64,000 bases of DNA from Bacteroides sp. (GCF_028690125.1 NZ_JAQVBV010000004.1:162274-226273), one strand, 5' to 3'; shown: positions 28,963-39,347, counted from the first letter of the stretch. The notes: generated by a model not told the origin, from the letters alone. Translations and numbers: made by a program.

Positions 28963-30159
28963 ATGGAAGAGAAAACAAGAATTAAAGGAAATGTCCACTA
29001 TGTGGGAGTAAATGACCGTAGCAAACACCGTTTTGAGGCGATGTGGCCTTTACCCTACGGAGTTTCGTATAACTCTTATCTAATTGATGATGAAATGATT
29101 GCCTTAATTGATACAGTAGATATCTGTTATTTTGAGGTATATCTGCGGAAAATCAAACAAGTGATCGGCGAGCGTCCTATCGATTATTTGATTATAAACC
29201 ATATGGAACCGGACCATTCAGGATCTATCCGGTTGATTAAGCAACACTATCCGAATATTATCATTGTAGGTAATAAGCAAACGTTCGGTATGATCGAGGG
29301 TTTCTATGGAGTAACAGGTGAACAGTATTTAGTGAAAGACGGAGATTTCCTAGCATTAGGCCGTCATAAACTTCGTTTTTATATGACTCCTATGGTACAC
29401 TGGCCGGAAACAATGATGACATTTGATGAAACGGAGGGCATTCTTTTCTCTGGCGACGGATTTGGGTGTTTCGGTACGTTGGATGGTGGCTTTCTGGATA
29501 CTCGTATGAATCTGGATAGATATTGGGGGGAGATGGTTCGTTATTACTCCAATATTGTAGGTAAATATGGTAGTCCGGTACAGAAAGCTTTGCAGAAATT
29601 GGGAGGGCTTCCTATATCTACAATTTGTTCTACACACGGACCTGTCTGGACGGAAAATATAGCTAAGGTAATTGGTATCTATGACCGTTTGAGTCGTTAT
29701 GATGCTGACGAAGGAGTAGTGATAGCCTATGGCAGTATGTATGGAAACACGGAACAAATGGCTGAAGCGATAGCCGAAGAACTTTCGGCACAAGGTATCA
29801 AGAATATTGTGATGCACAATGTGACTAAGACCCACCCTTCTTATATTATAGCGGATATTTTCCGGTATAAGGGATTGATTATTGGTTCTCCTACTTATAG
29901 CAATCAAATTTTTCCTGAAATAGAATCTCTTTTATCCAAGATTTTGGTACGTGAACTAAAGGGACGTTATTTGGGAACGTTTGGTTCTTTCACATGGGCA
30001 GGTGCTGCCGTGAAGCGTATGGCAGAATTTGCGGAAAAGAGCAAATTTGAGTTGGTAGGCGATCCGGTGGAAATGAAACAGGCGATGAAAGATATTACTT
30101 ATACTCAATGTGAGAATCTGGCTCGTGCGATGGCGGACCGTTTGAAGAAAGATCGTTAA
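28963..30159 (+). CDS. Flavodiiron protein (FprA-type A-type flavoprotein)
   Basis: 398 residues. The N-terminal metallo-beta-lactamase-like domain holds the diiron ligands His80, Glu82, Asp84 and His85 (NHMEPDHSG), then MVHWPE, SGDGFG and STHGPVW. A flavodoxin domain (from about 250) carries the FMN loop YGSMYGNTEQM. It lacks the rubredoxin tail of NorV, so it is the two-domain form, which reduces O2 and/or NO to protect anaerobes. It acts in the cytosol and receives electrons from rubredoxin or other carriers. Confidence 0.93.
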   Translation: MEEKTRIKGNVHYVGVNDRSKHRFEAMWPLPYGVSYNSYLIDDEMIALIDTVDICYFEVYLRKIKQVIGERPIDYLIINHMEPDHSGSIRLIKQHYPNIIIVGNKQTFGMIEGFYGVTGEQYLVKDGDFLALGRHKLRFYMTPMVHWPETMMTFDETEGILFSGDGFGCFGTLDGGFLDTRMNLDRYWGEMVRYYSNIVGKYGSPVQKALQKLGGLPISTICSTHGPVWTENIAKVIGIYDRLSRYDADEGVVIAYGSMYGNTEQMAEAIAEELSAQGIKNIVMHNVTKTHPSYIIADIFRYKGLIIGSPTYSNQIFPEIESLLSKILVRELKGRYLGTFGSFTWAGAAVKRMAEFAEKSKFELVGDPVEMKQAMKDITYTQCENLARAMADRLKKDR

Positions 30160-30205
30160 TCGTGATAAGATAAATTTATTGACTAACCTATAAAATAATC
30201 GACTT

Positions 30206-31018
30206 ATGAGACTTATTATTCAGCCGGACTATCAGTCCGTATCTCTGTGGGCTGCACATTATGTTGCAGCAAAAATAAAAGCTGCTAATCCAACTCCCGA
30301 TGAACCGTTTGTATTGGGTTGCCCTACCGGATCTTCTCCTTTGGGGATGTATAAAGCTTTGATTGATCTGAATAAAAAAGGGATCGTTTCTTTCCAGAAT
30401 GTTGTAACATTTAATATGGATGAGTATGTAGGCTTACCGAAAGAACATCCTGAAAGTTACTATTCATTCATGTGGAACAATTTCTTTAGTCACATCGACA
30501 TTAAACCGGAGAATACAAATATTCTGAACGGCAATGCTCCTGATCTGGATGCGGAATGTGCGCGTTACGAAGAAAAGATTAAGTCTTATGGCGGTATTGA
30601 TCTCTTTATGGGTGGTATCGGACCGGATGGACATATTGCTTTCAACGAGCCGGGATCTTCTTTATCTTCACGTACTCGTCAGAAAACTCTGACTACGGAT
30701 ACGATTATTGCTAATTCCCGTTTCTTTGATAATGACATTAATAAAGTTCCTAAGACTGCTCTGACTGTTGGTGTAGGTACTGTCCTTTCTGCTAAGGAAG
30801 TGATGATTATCGTGAACGGACATAATAAAGCCCGTGCTTTATATCATGCTGTAGAGGGTGCTATCACTCAGATGTGGACAATCAGTGCATTGCAGATGCA
30901 CGAAAAAGGAATCATTGTTTGTGATGATGCTGCTACCGAAGAACTGAGAGTAGGTACTTATCGTTATTTTAAAGATATTGAAGCAGGTCATCTGGACCCT
31001 GAATCTTTGATTAGATGA
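30206..31018 (+). CDS. nagB: Glucosamine-6-phosphate deaminase
   Basis: 270 residues, matching the usual 260-270. It converts glucosamine-6-phosphate to fructose-6-phosphate and ammonia. Conserved signatures are [22 protein letters not shown] (catalytic Asp) and [17 protein letters not shown] (catalytic Asp/His/Glu). The C-terminal allosteric-region pattern is also recognisable. It is 46 bases downstream of the flavodiiron gene on the same strand and may share a transcript, though there is no functional link. Confidence 0.95.
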   Translation: MRLIIQPDYQSVSLWAAHYVAAKIKAANPTPDEPFVLGCPTGSSPLGMYKALIDLNKKGIVSFQNVVTFNMDEYVGLPKEHPESYYSFMWNNFFSHIDIKPENTNILNGNAPDLDAECARYEEKIKSYGGIDLFMGGIGPDGHIAFNEPGSSLSSRTRQKTLTTDTIIANSRFFDNDINKVPKTALTVGVGTVLSAKEVMIIVNGHNKARALYHAVEGAITQMWTISALQMHEKGIIVCDDAATEELRVGTYRYFKDIEAGHLDPESLIR

Positions 31019-31118
31019 TCGACATTTGATATAAAAATAAGCTATTTGAAATGTCTCGTTTTAAAGCATTTGAGAATGTGCCAAAAGTAAAATAGCCTAT
31101 CGATATGTAATTTTTTTG

Positions 31119-31180
31119 ACGCGGATAATGCGGATTTTATGTTCTAAGATCCGCGTTTATCCGCGTTTGCTTCTAAAAAG
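31119..31180. repeat. Imperfect 'GCGGAT' inverted repeat between convergent genes
   Basis: GACGCGGATAATGCGGAT is followed about 25 bases later by ATCCGCGTTTATCCGCGTTT, its near reverse complement. It lies between nagB (plus) and the YciO-type gene (minus) and could act as a two-way terminator. Similar GCGGAT repeats are common between Bacteroides genes. Confidence 0.55.
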
Positions 31181-31261
31181 ATACTGTTTATAGACTTTTG
31201 GCACATTAATATTTGAGGAAGACTATGATGATGGTTTCTTCTTATCATAATTGTTTGAATT

Positions 31262-31876
31262 TTAGGTCTTTTCCAACCAGCCTTTTCCCTGTCGGATAAC
31301 TTCTGGTTCGTCTTCTGTACATTTTATTATTGTTGAAGGTTCTATGCCTCCGATACCTCCATCAATTACCAAATCTACCTTATCTCCGAATTTCTCGTCT
31401 ATTAATTCCGGATCAGTCATATATTCCAAGTCTTCATGCTCTTGGTAGGGTAACGTTGTTGTCATGATAGGTCCATTCAATAAACGGGCAATTTCACGTA
31501 TAATGTTATTATCCGGCATACGGATACCTACTTCTTTACGATTGCGGAAGATTTTAGGTAACCGGTTTGTTCCGTTCAGGATAAAAGTGAATGGACCTGG
31601 AAGATTATGTTTCATCAGCTTGAATACGTTATTGTCTACTTTGGCATATTCACTGATACTACTGAGGTCATAACAGATAATAGATAAATTGTTTTTGCGC
31701 GGGTCTATCTCTTTGATGCGGCAAATTCGTTCGATGGCACGTTCTTTTAGTCCGTGGCAACCAATAGCGTACATCGTATCGGTTGGATAGATGATAAGTC
31801 CGCCATCGTTTAAAATATCAATAACCCGTTGTAAGTCTTGCGGATTGTTGTTTTTATCATATAGTTTTAAAAGCAT
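31262..31876 (-). CDS. YciO/Sua5/YrdC family threonylcarbamoyl-AMP synthase-like protein
   Basis: 204 residues covering a single YrdC-like domain. TDTMYAIGC near the N-terminus and the nucleotide-binding segment KNNLSIICYDL are typical. LPGPFTFIL and VGIRMPDN follow. Family members make threonylcarbamoyl-AMP for the t6A modification of tRNA; the length and sequence suit the YciO branch, whose activity is weaker. It is the last gene of the minus-strand operon (14 bases from the AsmA-like gene). Confidence 0.85.
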   Translation of the reverse strand: MLLKLYDKNNNPQDLQRVIDILNDGGLIIYPTDTMYAIGCHGLKERAIERICRIKEIDPRKNNLSIICYDLSSISEYAKVDNNVFKLMKHNLPGPFTFILNGTNRLPKIFRNRKEVGIRMPDNNIIREIARLLNGPIMTTTLPYQEHEDLEYMTDPELIDEKFGDKVDLVIDGGIGGIEPSTIIKCTEDEPEVIRQGKGWLEKT

Positions 31877-31890
31877 AATTAACTTTTTAT

Positions 31891-34407
31891 CTATTTCAAT
31901 TTTTTCAGTAAATCCAATGCCTTTTCCGCTGCTTTCTGTTTGAGGGAATCTTTATTCGAAGTAGAACCGGAATCCAGACCTAATTTTTTGCCTAGTTTGT
32001 CGATCGCCTCTTCAGCTGCGGCTTCAACAGCTTGATTCGCCATACTTTTCATATCTACACTTACTTTGGGAGAAGTAAAAGAACCACCAATTTTCAAATC
32101 TACCGTTGATAGTTTGGAGAAACTGCCGGAGGCGGGAAGTTTAATTTTACCGATGTAGTCGATAGTCTGATCCAGCCCTGTACTACCGGAGAGGTTTAGT
32201 GTGTAATCTCCCATTTTGATGTCGAAAGGTTTAGTGTTCACCCTACCGTCTTTAATGGTGAAATCAATTTTCATGTCTTTCACTTTCACGTCTTTTAAGC
32301 TCGGCTGTTTGATAGCATCAGCAATCTGATCGATAGATTTTACTCCACTAAGACTGAGATCACGAACAGATAGACTACCATCTCCCTGCATTGTATTAAG
32401 TACCGGAGTCATCGTTGCATCCAGCTCAGTCAGTATGTCGATACCACCTGAGAAATTACCTTTCAAATTTTCAAAAATAGGAGCAAGCTTTTGCACCATA
32501 TCCAGTTCTTTATAAGCTTGTGTAAAGCTGATATCAGTAAGCTTAAATCCGGCTTTTACTTCCGGCTTTTTCACATTCATACTAGAGTAGTAGCCATTCA
32601 TCACGACATTGCCACCCATAGTATTCATAGAGAGATTCTTCATGTCTACTTTTCCGTCCTTTACAATAAGTTTACCGTTCACATTATTGAATGACATCTT
32701 ATCAAGCAATACCTGTTTTAAGTTTGCATCCATTTGCAAGTCGAGATTGCGGGGTACTTCAACAATGCCGGTTACAGATATGGAATCGGTAGTGGAGGTC
32801 TGGGGTGAAGTAGATGCAGTAGAAGTACTATCTGTAGAAGCAGTCATAAAATCATTCAGGTTAAGATAATTGGAACGAACGTTCAAACTGCCTTTCAGGG
32901 TAGTTCCTTTCAGTACATAACCGATATAGTTTTCGAAACGGCTGTCTGCAGTAATATCATTTTTGCCCATATTTACAGTCGTTTCGCTCAGTTGCAGAAA
33001 TTGGGGAGTAAACGTAAAGAGTGATTTCTTTATTTCTACATCCGGCATATCTTTCATTTTGAGTTTCATATCTGTCAGACCAATTGTGCCGGATGCTTTA
33101 AAGTTGTCATATTGCTCTTTTTCTATATAAGAAAGTCGTCCGGACATTTGCATATCAGCATTGATTGTTCCATTTAATGCGAGATCATCCATTGGATAAA
33201 CTTGCTTGATCATTCCTAAGTTAAGCATTCCTTTAGCTTCGGCTTTGAAGTCCGGATCACTGACAGGAGTTTTTATATCAGCTATCAGTTTGAATGGATT
33301 TCCAGCCAGATTAAAGCTGAAAGGATTGATGCTGATAGTGGTCAGATCGATATTTCCTCCCGGATTCTCTATTTTGGCGCTGATATTGATTTGGTCTACA
33401 CCCGCTGGCAAAGCAGGATAGCGGAACATGGCGTTCTTTACTTGCATATCAAGATTAAAAGTGGGGACAGTGTCTCCTTGCAGAATACCTTTAGCGGATG
33501 CTGTAAGGGTAGCAGTTCCATCTGTCTTTAAACTCGAAAACTCAGTTGCATAGATGGATGGAATTAAAGACAGAATCTCTTTAAATCCTATATCATTAGT
33601 AATGAGTTTGAAATCCATGTCTATAGCCGGACCCTTCAAGGCAAACCAACCGTCGATACCTGCTTGAATGGCATTAAGTTGAAAGGTATTGTCTTTAAGG
33701 ATATATTTATTATTAACAAGATCGGCATCTACATCCATTTTGGTGGAAATCTTTGCATTAGCCAGAAAAGGAATACCATTCATTTTGTAGGTTAGTGCTT
33801 CCGTTTCTGCTTCCAGTTTCAATGTAGTGTGATCACTTCCTAGATCGCCGGCACAAAGAGCATTGAAATTATGAATATCAGCATATATTTTGGCTTGCTG
33901 ATCATCATAAGTCAAATCCATGTTTTTGATGACGAAACGTTGCATTTTGACTTTGAAGGGAGAAGAGGCTTCCGCTTCAGTATCCGGTGTTTCTACTTTT
34001 GCTGTTGAATCCGGTTTCATAATATCCCAATTGGCTCTTCCGTCGGGTAGAACAATAGCATGAAGGCGGGTATCTTCAATGAAAATCTTAGAAATATCGT
34101 ATCCGCTATCTCCAAAGAGAGAAAATAAATTGATGGCGGCAGTTACTTTTCCTGCTTGTACAAGAGTGTCACTAGCAAAATTGCCCGTACCTTTCAGCCA
34201 GAAATCTTCTAAAGTGACGGAAGCCTGTGGAAAGTCCCGGAATAAGCTAATACTGAGATCCTTGAAATCAAATTGTGCATTAAGCATTTTATTACCTTCT
34301 GTTTTCACAATCCCTGCTATTTTACCCTCGAAGGCAAAGGGAAGAAGGAGCATAAGTATAATAATTACTCCTACTGTGATAGCTGCGATTTTCAAACCTT
34401 TTTTCAT
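31891..34407 (-). CDS. AsmA-like envelope protein
   Basis: 838 residues. One N-terminal membrane segment (VGVIIILMLLLPFAF) anchors the protein in the inner membrane. Next comes an AsmA N-terminal-like domain (FKDLSISLFRDFPQASVTLED) and a long run of beta-strand repeats. The C-terminal AsmA_2-like segment includes GDYTLNLSGSTGLDQTIDY and the helical tail. AsmA/TamB-like proteins form grooves that carry lipids between membranes. It sits between the YciO-type gene and the PorV-like gene in the same minus-strand operon. Confidence 0.82.
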   Translation of the reverse strand: MKKGLKIAAITVGVIIILMLLLPFAFEGKIAGIVKTEGNKMLNAQFDFKDLSISLFRDFPQASVTLEDFWLKGTGNFASDTLVQAGKVTAAINLFSLFGDSGYDISKIFIEDTRLHAIVLPDGRANWDIMKPDSTAKVETPDTEAEASSPFKVKMQRFVIKNMDLTYDDQQAKIYADIHNFNALCAGDLGSDHTTLKLEAETEALTYKMNGIPFLANAKISTKMDVDADLVNNKYILKDNTFQLNAIQAGIDGWFALKGPAIDMDFKLITNDIGFKEILSLIPSIYATEFSSLKTDGTATLTASAKGILQGDTVPTFNLDMQVKNAMFRYPALPAGVDQINISAKIENPGGNIDLTTISINPFSFNLAGNPFKLIADIKTPVSDPDFKAEAKGMLNLGMIKQVYPMDDLALNGTINADMQMSGRLSYIEKEQYDNFKASGTIGLTDMKLKMKDMPDVEIKKSLFTFTPQFLQLSETTVNMGKNDITADSRFENYIGYVLKGTTLKGSLNVRSNYLNLNDFMTASTDSTSTASTSPQTSTTDSISVTGIVEVPRNLDLQMDANLKQVLLDKMSFNNVNGKLIVKDGKVDMKNLSMNTMGGNVVMNGYYSSMNVKKPEVKAGFKLTDISFTQAYKELDMVQKLAPIFENLKGNFSGGIDILTELDATMTPVLNTMQGDGSLSVRDLSLSGVKSIDQIADAIKQPSLKDVKVKDMKIDFTIKDGRVNTKPFDIKMGDYTLNLSGSTGLDQTIDYIGKIKLPASGSFSKLSTVDLKIGGSFTSPKVSVDMKSMANQAVEAAAEEAIDKLGKKLGLDSGSTSNKDSLKQKAAEKALDLLKKLK

Positions 34408-34446
34408 AAAACGGTTTTTTTATTGTTGAATGAATAATAAATCCTA

Positions 34447-35430
34447 TTAAAAAGTATAACCAAAAGATAACCAATACGAGTTTCTCATGGGGGTGTTCTT
34501 TTCGGCAAATAGCCATGAAAAGTCTACTTGAGCTCCGAGGTAGTGTATGCCTAAACCTGCTGTGGCATAGTTTGCATCTCCTTTCTTTTTGTCTCCATAA
34601 TGATATCCTCCGCGAAACAGAAAATGTTCTACTAAGGTATATTCGGCTCCTGCGCTGATTCCAAGAGCTCGTACGTCCGAAGGAACCATTCTGTATCCTA
34701 AATCGGCGGCCACTATCAAACGATGAATTGGATTAAAAGATAAATCTACAGAACCACCAGCTTTAATAAAAGCCGGCAAACTTTCTTTATTTTTCAGATA
34801 TTTGATTTTTGATCCGAGATTGCTGACTTGTACTCCGGCTGTCCAACTTGCTTTATCCATGAATTTGAAACTTCTTTGATAAACAGCACCTAAGTCCACT
34901 GCAAACGCATTAGCACTTTGGGCTCCGCCAATTTTTCCCATATCAGAATGTATAAGTTTTGCTGTTGCCGATACAGCTAAATTTGGAATTATTTCGCGGG
35001 CATACCCCAGATCGATGACCCATTCTTTGGGGTTTATGCTTTCGTACATTTCTTCATTACCATTGATTATGCCCGTCGATGGATAATTATAGTAACGAAA
35101 TCCACCTAAAATAACATTACGTTCGTTAATCTTGTAAAAACCACCGAGACTGTTTAAAGAATGTCCGGATTCGTAATCGCGCATTAATGGAGCATACGTA
35201 TAGGTAACCCCTCCGTTTTGAGGACTAATAATCGATGTTGCTCCATTATAAAAAACAGCATTGTTATTCCCGGGCAAAGCGACACTTACACCTCCCATCC
35301 CCGCGCTACGTGCATCTGGAGTAATAGTAAGGAAATTGACTGCTCCGGTATTGATAGGAGCTAAATCATCTTGCGCTTTTACATTCCATGCAAAAGTAAG
35401 GATAAAGATACTAAACAATATTTTTTTCAT
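34447..35430 (-). CDS. PorV/PorQ-family outer-membrane protein
   Basis: 327 residues with a signal peptide ending in NVKAQ and a C-terminus ending in aromatic Phe (SFGYTF), as in outer-membrane barrels. The N-terminal motif ARSAGMGGVSVALPGNNNAV is the family hallmark. FadL-like beta strands follow. In type IX secretion (T9SS) PorV and PorQ shuttle and attach cargo at the cell surface. It lies 20 bases downstream of a protease with a T9SS-like C-terminal domain, which supports a chaperone/shuttle role for that neighbour. Confidence 0.82.
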   Translation of the reverse strand: MKKILFSIFILTFAWNVKAQDDLAPINTGAVNFLTITPDARSAGMGGVSVALPGNNNAVFYNGATSIISPQNGGVTYTYAPLMRDYESGHSLNSLGGFYKINERNVILGGFRYYNYPSTGIINGNEEMYESINPKEWVIDLGYAREIIPNLAVSATAKLIHSDMGKIGGAQSANAFAVDLGAVYQRSFKFMDKASWTAGVQVSNLGSKIKYLKNKESLPAFIKAGGSVDLSFNPIHRLIVAADLGYRMVPSDVRALGISAGAEYTLVEHFLFRGGYHYGDKKKGDANYATAGLGIHYLGAQVDFSWLFAEKNTPMRNSYWLSFGYTF

Positions 35431-35450
35431 AAGTATATATTCGGTTTAAA

Positions 35451-37262
35451 TTAATATTTGATGAATCTATCTTTTATCTTTTTACCATTACATTCGTATT
35501 CGATGGTGTAATAACCTCCTGCTAATTTGTTAATATCCAACGAAGTAGTGACATATTGTTTAACAGTAATGTTTTTACGGAAGACTTTGTTACCCAAGCT
35601 GTTATAAATTGTAACAGTTGCGTTTCCTCCTAATTCGTAATTGACACGGAATAATAACGTCCCATTAGTAATTGGGTTCGATCTTAAAAGAAAGTTTTTA
35701 CTACTGGTATTTACATTGGGAAGTTCTGCTTGCAGGGCGGCGGTTGCATTTACACATCCATTGCCTAATTGTCCTATGTAATTGGGATTGTAACCATTAA
35801 CGTCATAAGCAGTGCTTAACAGGATTTCTTTTAATTGTTCAGCTGTAAATCCCTTTTTTCCTACTCCATACTTTTCTACGACAAGAGCTGCTACACCGGC
35901 TACATGAGGACATGCCATAGAAACTCCATATAAATAATTGTATGAACCAAATGGGAATGTACTATATATCTCTTTTCCAAGCACAGTATTATTGGGGTCT
36001 ATTTTCTTATTTTCTCCTCCCGGGGCACAGATATCAATATAATCACCATAATTGGAGTAAGAACCTTTTTTATAATCAGATCGGATGGCAGCCACTCCTA
36101 TCACTTTTTCATAGTCAGCCGGAGTTGCATTTTTAGGGTTGGAACTATTGTTATTGTTGGTAGCAAAAAGGACGATTCCTCCTTTCATAGGACTATCAGG
36201 TAACTGATTACCATCATTATCACAACCAGCATATTTAATAAAATAGTCTATTGCCTCTTTATCAACAGGATCAATTGTGCTGTTATTATTGTATCCCCAA
36301 CTGTTCTGGCAAATTACCGCTCCGTTATCTGCAGCGTATTTGATGGCTGCAGCACCTTGGGAGTCACGATAACCATCAAGCATTTGGCAACACATAATTT
36401 TTGCACCACTATTAGGGTTGCCGTTTCCGCCTGCGATTCCACAGACTCCTTCTCCGTTATTATTAACAGCTCCTATGATTCCAGCTACGTGTGTAGCGTG
36501 GTTATCAGGGGTGATATTAGAATTGTTAGATACAAAGTTATATCCATATACATCATCTATATAACCGTTTTTATCATCATCTATACCGTTTCCGGGAATC
36601 TCATTGGGGTTTTTCCATAAATTGCCACGTAAATCCGGGTGCTCCACATCGACACCTTCATCTACTACTGCTACGATAACATTGGGATTTCCGTTGTATT
36701 GTTCCCATATATCAGCTAACCGAATATCTGCACCTGCAACTTGCCAGTTTTCTGTTCCTGAATTATAAAAGTTCCACTGCTTGTCAAGATAAGGATCATT
36801 CCAAGGTAGTGTTACCGCTCTGGTTGAAACCTTATGAACAGGGCAAGCTATTTCAATCCCATCCAGTATTTCGATTTCATTAACTGCACGGGTGGTAGCC
36901 ACTTCTTCCGAGTACCATACATCATACCAAAGATTTAATCCTTCCCTACGGGTACGTTCCTCATATTTCTCAGTGTAAGGAAAGGTACGTTCCATCCGAG
37001 TGATTTTCAGAATTGACGCTGAACCATCCAAAGCCTTTATTCCGGTAGAAACTTTACCGTTAACACTTCTGACCGCGACCTGTCCTTTCGGTTCCTCTTT
37101 TAATTTGATCCTCATTAAACCTTTGACAACATCTTCTTCTGAGAAGTTAGATGTTGAATTATCTATAATAGTTTCCTCTGTAGAGGAAATATTGAGATCG
37201 ACATCATCGTTGCAAGCACTCAGCCAGCAGATGGAAAGAAAAAATAAAATAAATTTCTTCAT
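35451..37262 (-). CDS. Subtilisin-like S8 serine protease lipoprotein with T9SS-like C-terminal domain
   Basis: 603 residues. The start is a lipoprotein signal with lipobox LSAC followed by NDDVD, acidic residues like those of surface-exported Bacteroidetes lipoproteins. A prodomain (about 25-160) precedes the catalytic domain, whose triad is Asp201 (VVDEGVD), His258 (NHATHVAG) and Ser448 (GVSMACPH, where GTSMA is usual). The last about 80 residues (RSNPITNGTLLFRVNY to DRFIKY) form a Por secretion-type sorting domain. A strong promoter lies upstream and the PorV-like gene follows after 20 bases. Both the lipid anchor and the sorting domain would place it at the cell surface. Confidence 0.88.
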   Translation of the reverse strand: MKKFILFFLSICWLSACNDDVDLNISSTEETIIDNSTSNFSEEDVVKGLMRIKLKEEPKGQVAVRSVNGKVSTGIKALDGSASILKITRMERTFPYTEKYEERTRREGLNLWYDVWYSEEVATTRAVNEIEILDGIEIACPVHKVSTRAVTLPWNDPYLDKQWNFYNSGTENWQVAGADIRLADIWEQYNGNPNVIVAVVDEGVDVEHPDLRGNLWKNPNEIPGNGIDDDKNGYIDDVYGYNFVSNNSNITPDNHATHVAGIIGAVNNNGEGVCGIAGGNGNPNSGAKIMCCQMLDGYRDSQGAAAIKYAADNGAVICQNSWGYNNNSTIDPVDKEAIDYFIKYAGCDNDGNQLPDSPMKGGIVLFATNNNNSSNPKNATPADYEKVIGVAAIRSDYKKGSYSNYGDYIDICAPGGENKKIDPNNTVLGKEIYSTFPFGSYNYLYGVSMACPHVAGVAALVVEKYGVGKKGFTAEQLKEILLSTAYDVNGYNPNYIGQLGNGCVNATAALQAELPNVNTSSKNFLLRSNPITNGTLLFRVNYELGGNATVTIYNSLGNKVFRKNITVKQYVTTSLDINKLAGGYYTIEYECNGKKIKDRFIKY

Positions 37263-37313
37263 ATAACAAATATTAAATCTATCTAATCAGCTATTAAACA
37301 ATGAAGAGTTGCA

Positions 37314-37344
37314 CAAAGTTACGTTTTCAATTGTAAAAACCAAA
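37314..37344 (-). promoter_or_regulatory. Bacteroides promoter of the S8 protease operon
   Basis: On the minus strand TTTG (37344-37341) is followed after 19 bases by TAACTTTG (37321-37314), which fits the Bacteroides consensus for both boxes and spacing. It is about 50 bases before the ATG. Confidence 0.75.
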
Positions 37345-37349
37345 TGATT

Positions 37350-39347
37350 TTAGGATTTCTTCTTTCTGATTTCTTCAGCAATGCGCCATTGTAAGGCGGC
37401 TTCCTCTTCTTTTCCGGATTTCAACAAAGCATCTCCAAAGAGTTCATGAGCACCTGCATGTTCAGGCTTTAATGAGGTTGCTTTATCCAAATCGGCAATA
37501 GCACCTTCCGCATTGCCTAACTTCAGACGGAGTTTCCCCCGGTTATAAACAGCTTTGAATTCAGTCGGTCTCAGGCTGACTGCTGTATTAAAACAATTTT
37601 CGGCATCAAAATATTCTTTTTGATTGAAAAGGGTAATTCCTTTTCGAATCCAAGCTTCCAGGTAGTCGGGATCGAGGCTGAGAGCTTTGTCATAGTTGGC
37701 AAGGGCTGCACGGGAATCATGTGCCTGGGTGACGCATTCATTCCCCATCAATACATATTCATGTGCATATTGGCGTAACTTTTCCTGTTGCTCCCTCATT
37801 TGTTCTTTAAGGTTTCTGTTTTGCTCTTTTAATGTATTGATAACCCCGAGTTTACGGCGAATTAAACGGCGGGCGACGGGCTTTTCAATGTCATACCGTG
37901 AATGTATGGCAAGGAAGAATTGCTCCAGACATTCTTCCATCTCTCCTTTATCAAAAGCCCGCGAGGCAGCAGCATATTGTACATCGGCTTGTGCCTGCTT
38001 TAACGCTTTATCAATCGCCTGACGGTCATTGAAGCGTCCTGCAAAATTTATTATTTCAGGACGAACAAAGATATCTGTGCGATTGATTGGCTTCCTCAGT
38101 TGAATACCATCCAGTGATGTGCACCGGCTGAGGGCAACATATGCTTGTCCTCCTGCAAACACACCTCCTGTAAAATCTATTACTACCCGGCTAAAGGTAA
38201 GTCCCTGACTTTTATGCACAGTGATAGCCCATGCCAGCCGAATAGGATACTGTGTAAAACTACCTAGCACTTCTTCTTCGATCTCTTTTGTTTTCTCGTT
38301 GTAGTGATAACGGATATTTCTCCACGTTTCCCGCTTTACGTCACATTCTTTCCCATTGTCAGTAATAACATAGATTGTCTCTTCTTCATCATCAATGCCG
38401 GCTATTACGCCAATAGTTCCATTTACCCATCGGCGGTCGAAATCGTTCTTGATGAAAATGACTTGTGCACCCGGTTTTATTACGAGTTCTTGTGAGGTTG
38501 GCAGACTACTTTCAGGAAAGTCGCCTTCGATACTCCCTTCAACAGTAATGGGTTCTCCCGGAAGTTCGGCTAACTTCTTGTCGTTGATTGAATCAACCGT
38601 ATCTCTTCGGGTAGCCAATGTAATATACATATCGGCTTCCGATTCTTCAATCTGGGTTCCATAACGAGTATTCAAAAGTTGTAAGTCGGCAGCTCCAGCT
38701 GTATTGGTACGAATATGATCAAGGACATTCACAAACACTTGGTCAGTCTGACGATATACTTTTTGAAGTTCGATGGATACCAGGTCAATCTGGTTGAATA
38801 CACGTGCTGAGAAAAAATAAGGGGTAGGATAGGAGCGGTTTAATATATCCCGCTCATCGTTTTTCACGACAGGTTCCAATTGGAATACATCTCCTACTAA
38901 TAATAACTGCTTCCCTCCGAATGGTTCGCGTAAATTATGAGAATAGACACGTAAAATACGATCAATCGCATCGATGATATCAGCCCGTACCATTGAAATT
39001 TCGTCGATAATTACCAGTTCAATCTGTTCCAGCAACTTGCGATGTGGTTTGGTATACTTGAAGAATTCATGGATACGTCCGCGTTGCAAGCTTAAATTGG
39101 GATCATCCGGTAATAAAGGATAAAAAGGCAGTTTAAAAAAACTGTGCATGGTACTCCCTCCGGCATTGATCGCGGCAATACCGGTTGGTGCGAGTACAAC
39201 ATGTTTCTTTTTGGTATGTTCGCAGACATAGCGCAGAAAAGTGGATTTTCCGGTTCCCGCTTTACCTGTCAGAAAAACCGACTGGCGGGTATATTGAATC
39301 AGATTGAGAGCATCCTGAAAGGCTGTGTTGCTAGTGTCTACATTCAT
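37350..39347 (-). CDS. PIF1/RecD-like superfamily 1 helicase with C-terminal TPR repeats
   Basis: About 665 residues when started at the ATG at 39347 (MNVDTSNT); an upstream TTG at 39368 is less likely. Walker A is GKAGTGKST and Walker B is VIIDEISMVRAD, followed by helicase motifs GDVFQLEPVV and the late HKSQGLTFSRVV. The UvrD_C_2-like segment AYVALSRC is present. A coiled-coil-like stretch (about 490-530, LKEQNRNLKEQMREQQEK) leads into four or so TPR units (ALANYDKALSLDPDYLEAW). The mix of a DNA/RNA helicase core with TPRs is a known Bacteroidetes form. It begins 21 bases after the HAD gene ends. Confidence 0.87.
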   Translation of the reverse strand: MNVDTSNTAFQDALNLIQYTRQSVFLTGKAGTGKSTFLRYVCEHTKKKHVVLAPTGIAAINAGGSTMHSFFKLPFYPLLPDDPNLSLQRGRIHEFFKYTKPHRKLLEQIELVIIDEISMVRADIIDAIDRILRVYSHNLREPFGGKQLLLVGDVFQLEPVVKNDERDILNRSYPTPYFFSARVFNQIDLVSIELQKVYRQTDQVFVNVLDHIRTNTAGAADLQLLNTRYGTQIEESEADMYITLATRRDTVDSINDKKLAELPGEPITVEGSIEGDFPESSLPTSQELVIKPGAQVIFIKNDFDRRWVNGTIGVIAGIDDEEETIYVITDNGKECDVKRETWRNIRYHYNEKTKEIEEEVLGSFTQYPIRLAWAITVHKSQGLTFSRVVIDFTGGVFAGGQAYVALSRCTSLDGIQLRKPINRTDIFVRPEIINFAGRFNDRQAIDKALKQAQADVQYAAASRAFDKGEMEECLEQFFLAIHSRYDIEKPVARRLIRRKLGVINTLKEQNRNLKEQMREQQEKLRQYAHEYVLMGNECVTQAHDSRAALANYDKALSLDPDYLEAWIRKGITLFNQKEYFDAENCFNTAVSLRPTEFKAVYNRGKLRLKLGNAEGAIADLDKATSLKPEHAGAHELFGDALLKSGKEEEAALQWRIAEEIRKKKS

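Noticed and set aside
29356..29907. 183-codon antisense frame in the flavodiiron gene
   Set aside because: The sense strand encodes an intact flavodiiron protein with all metal ligands.
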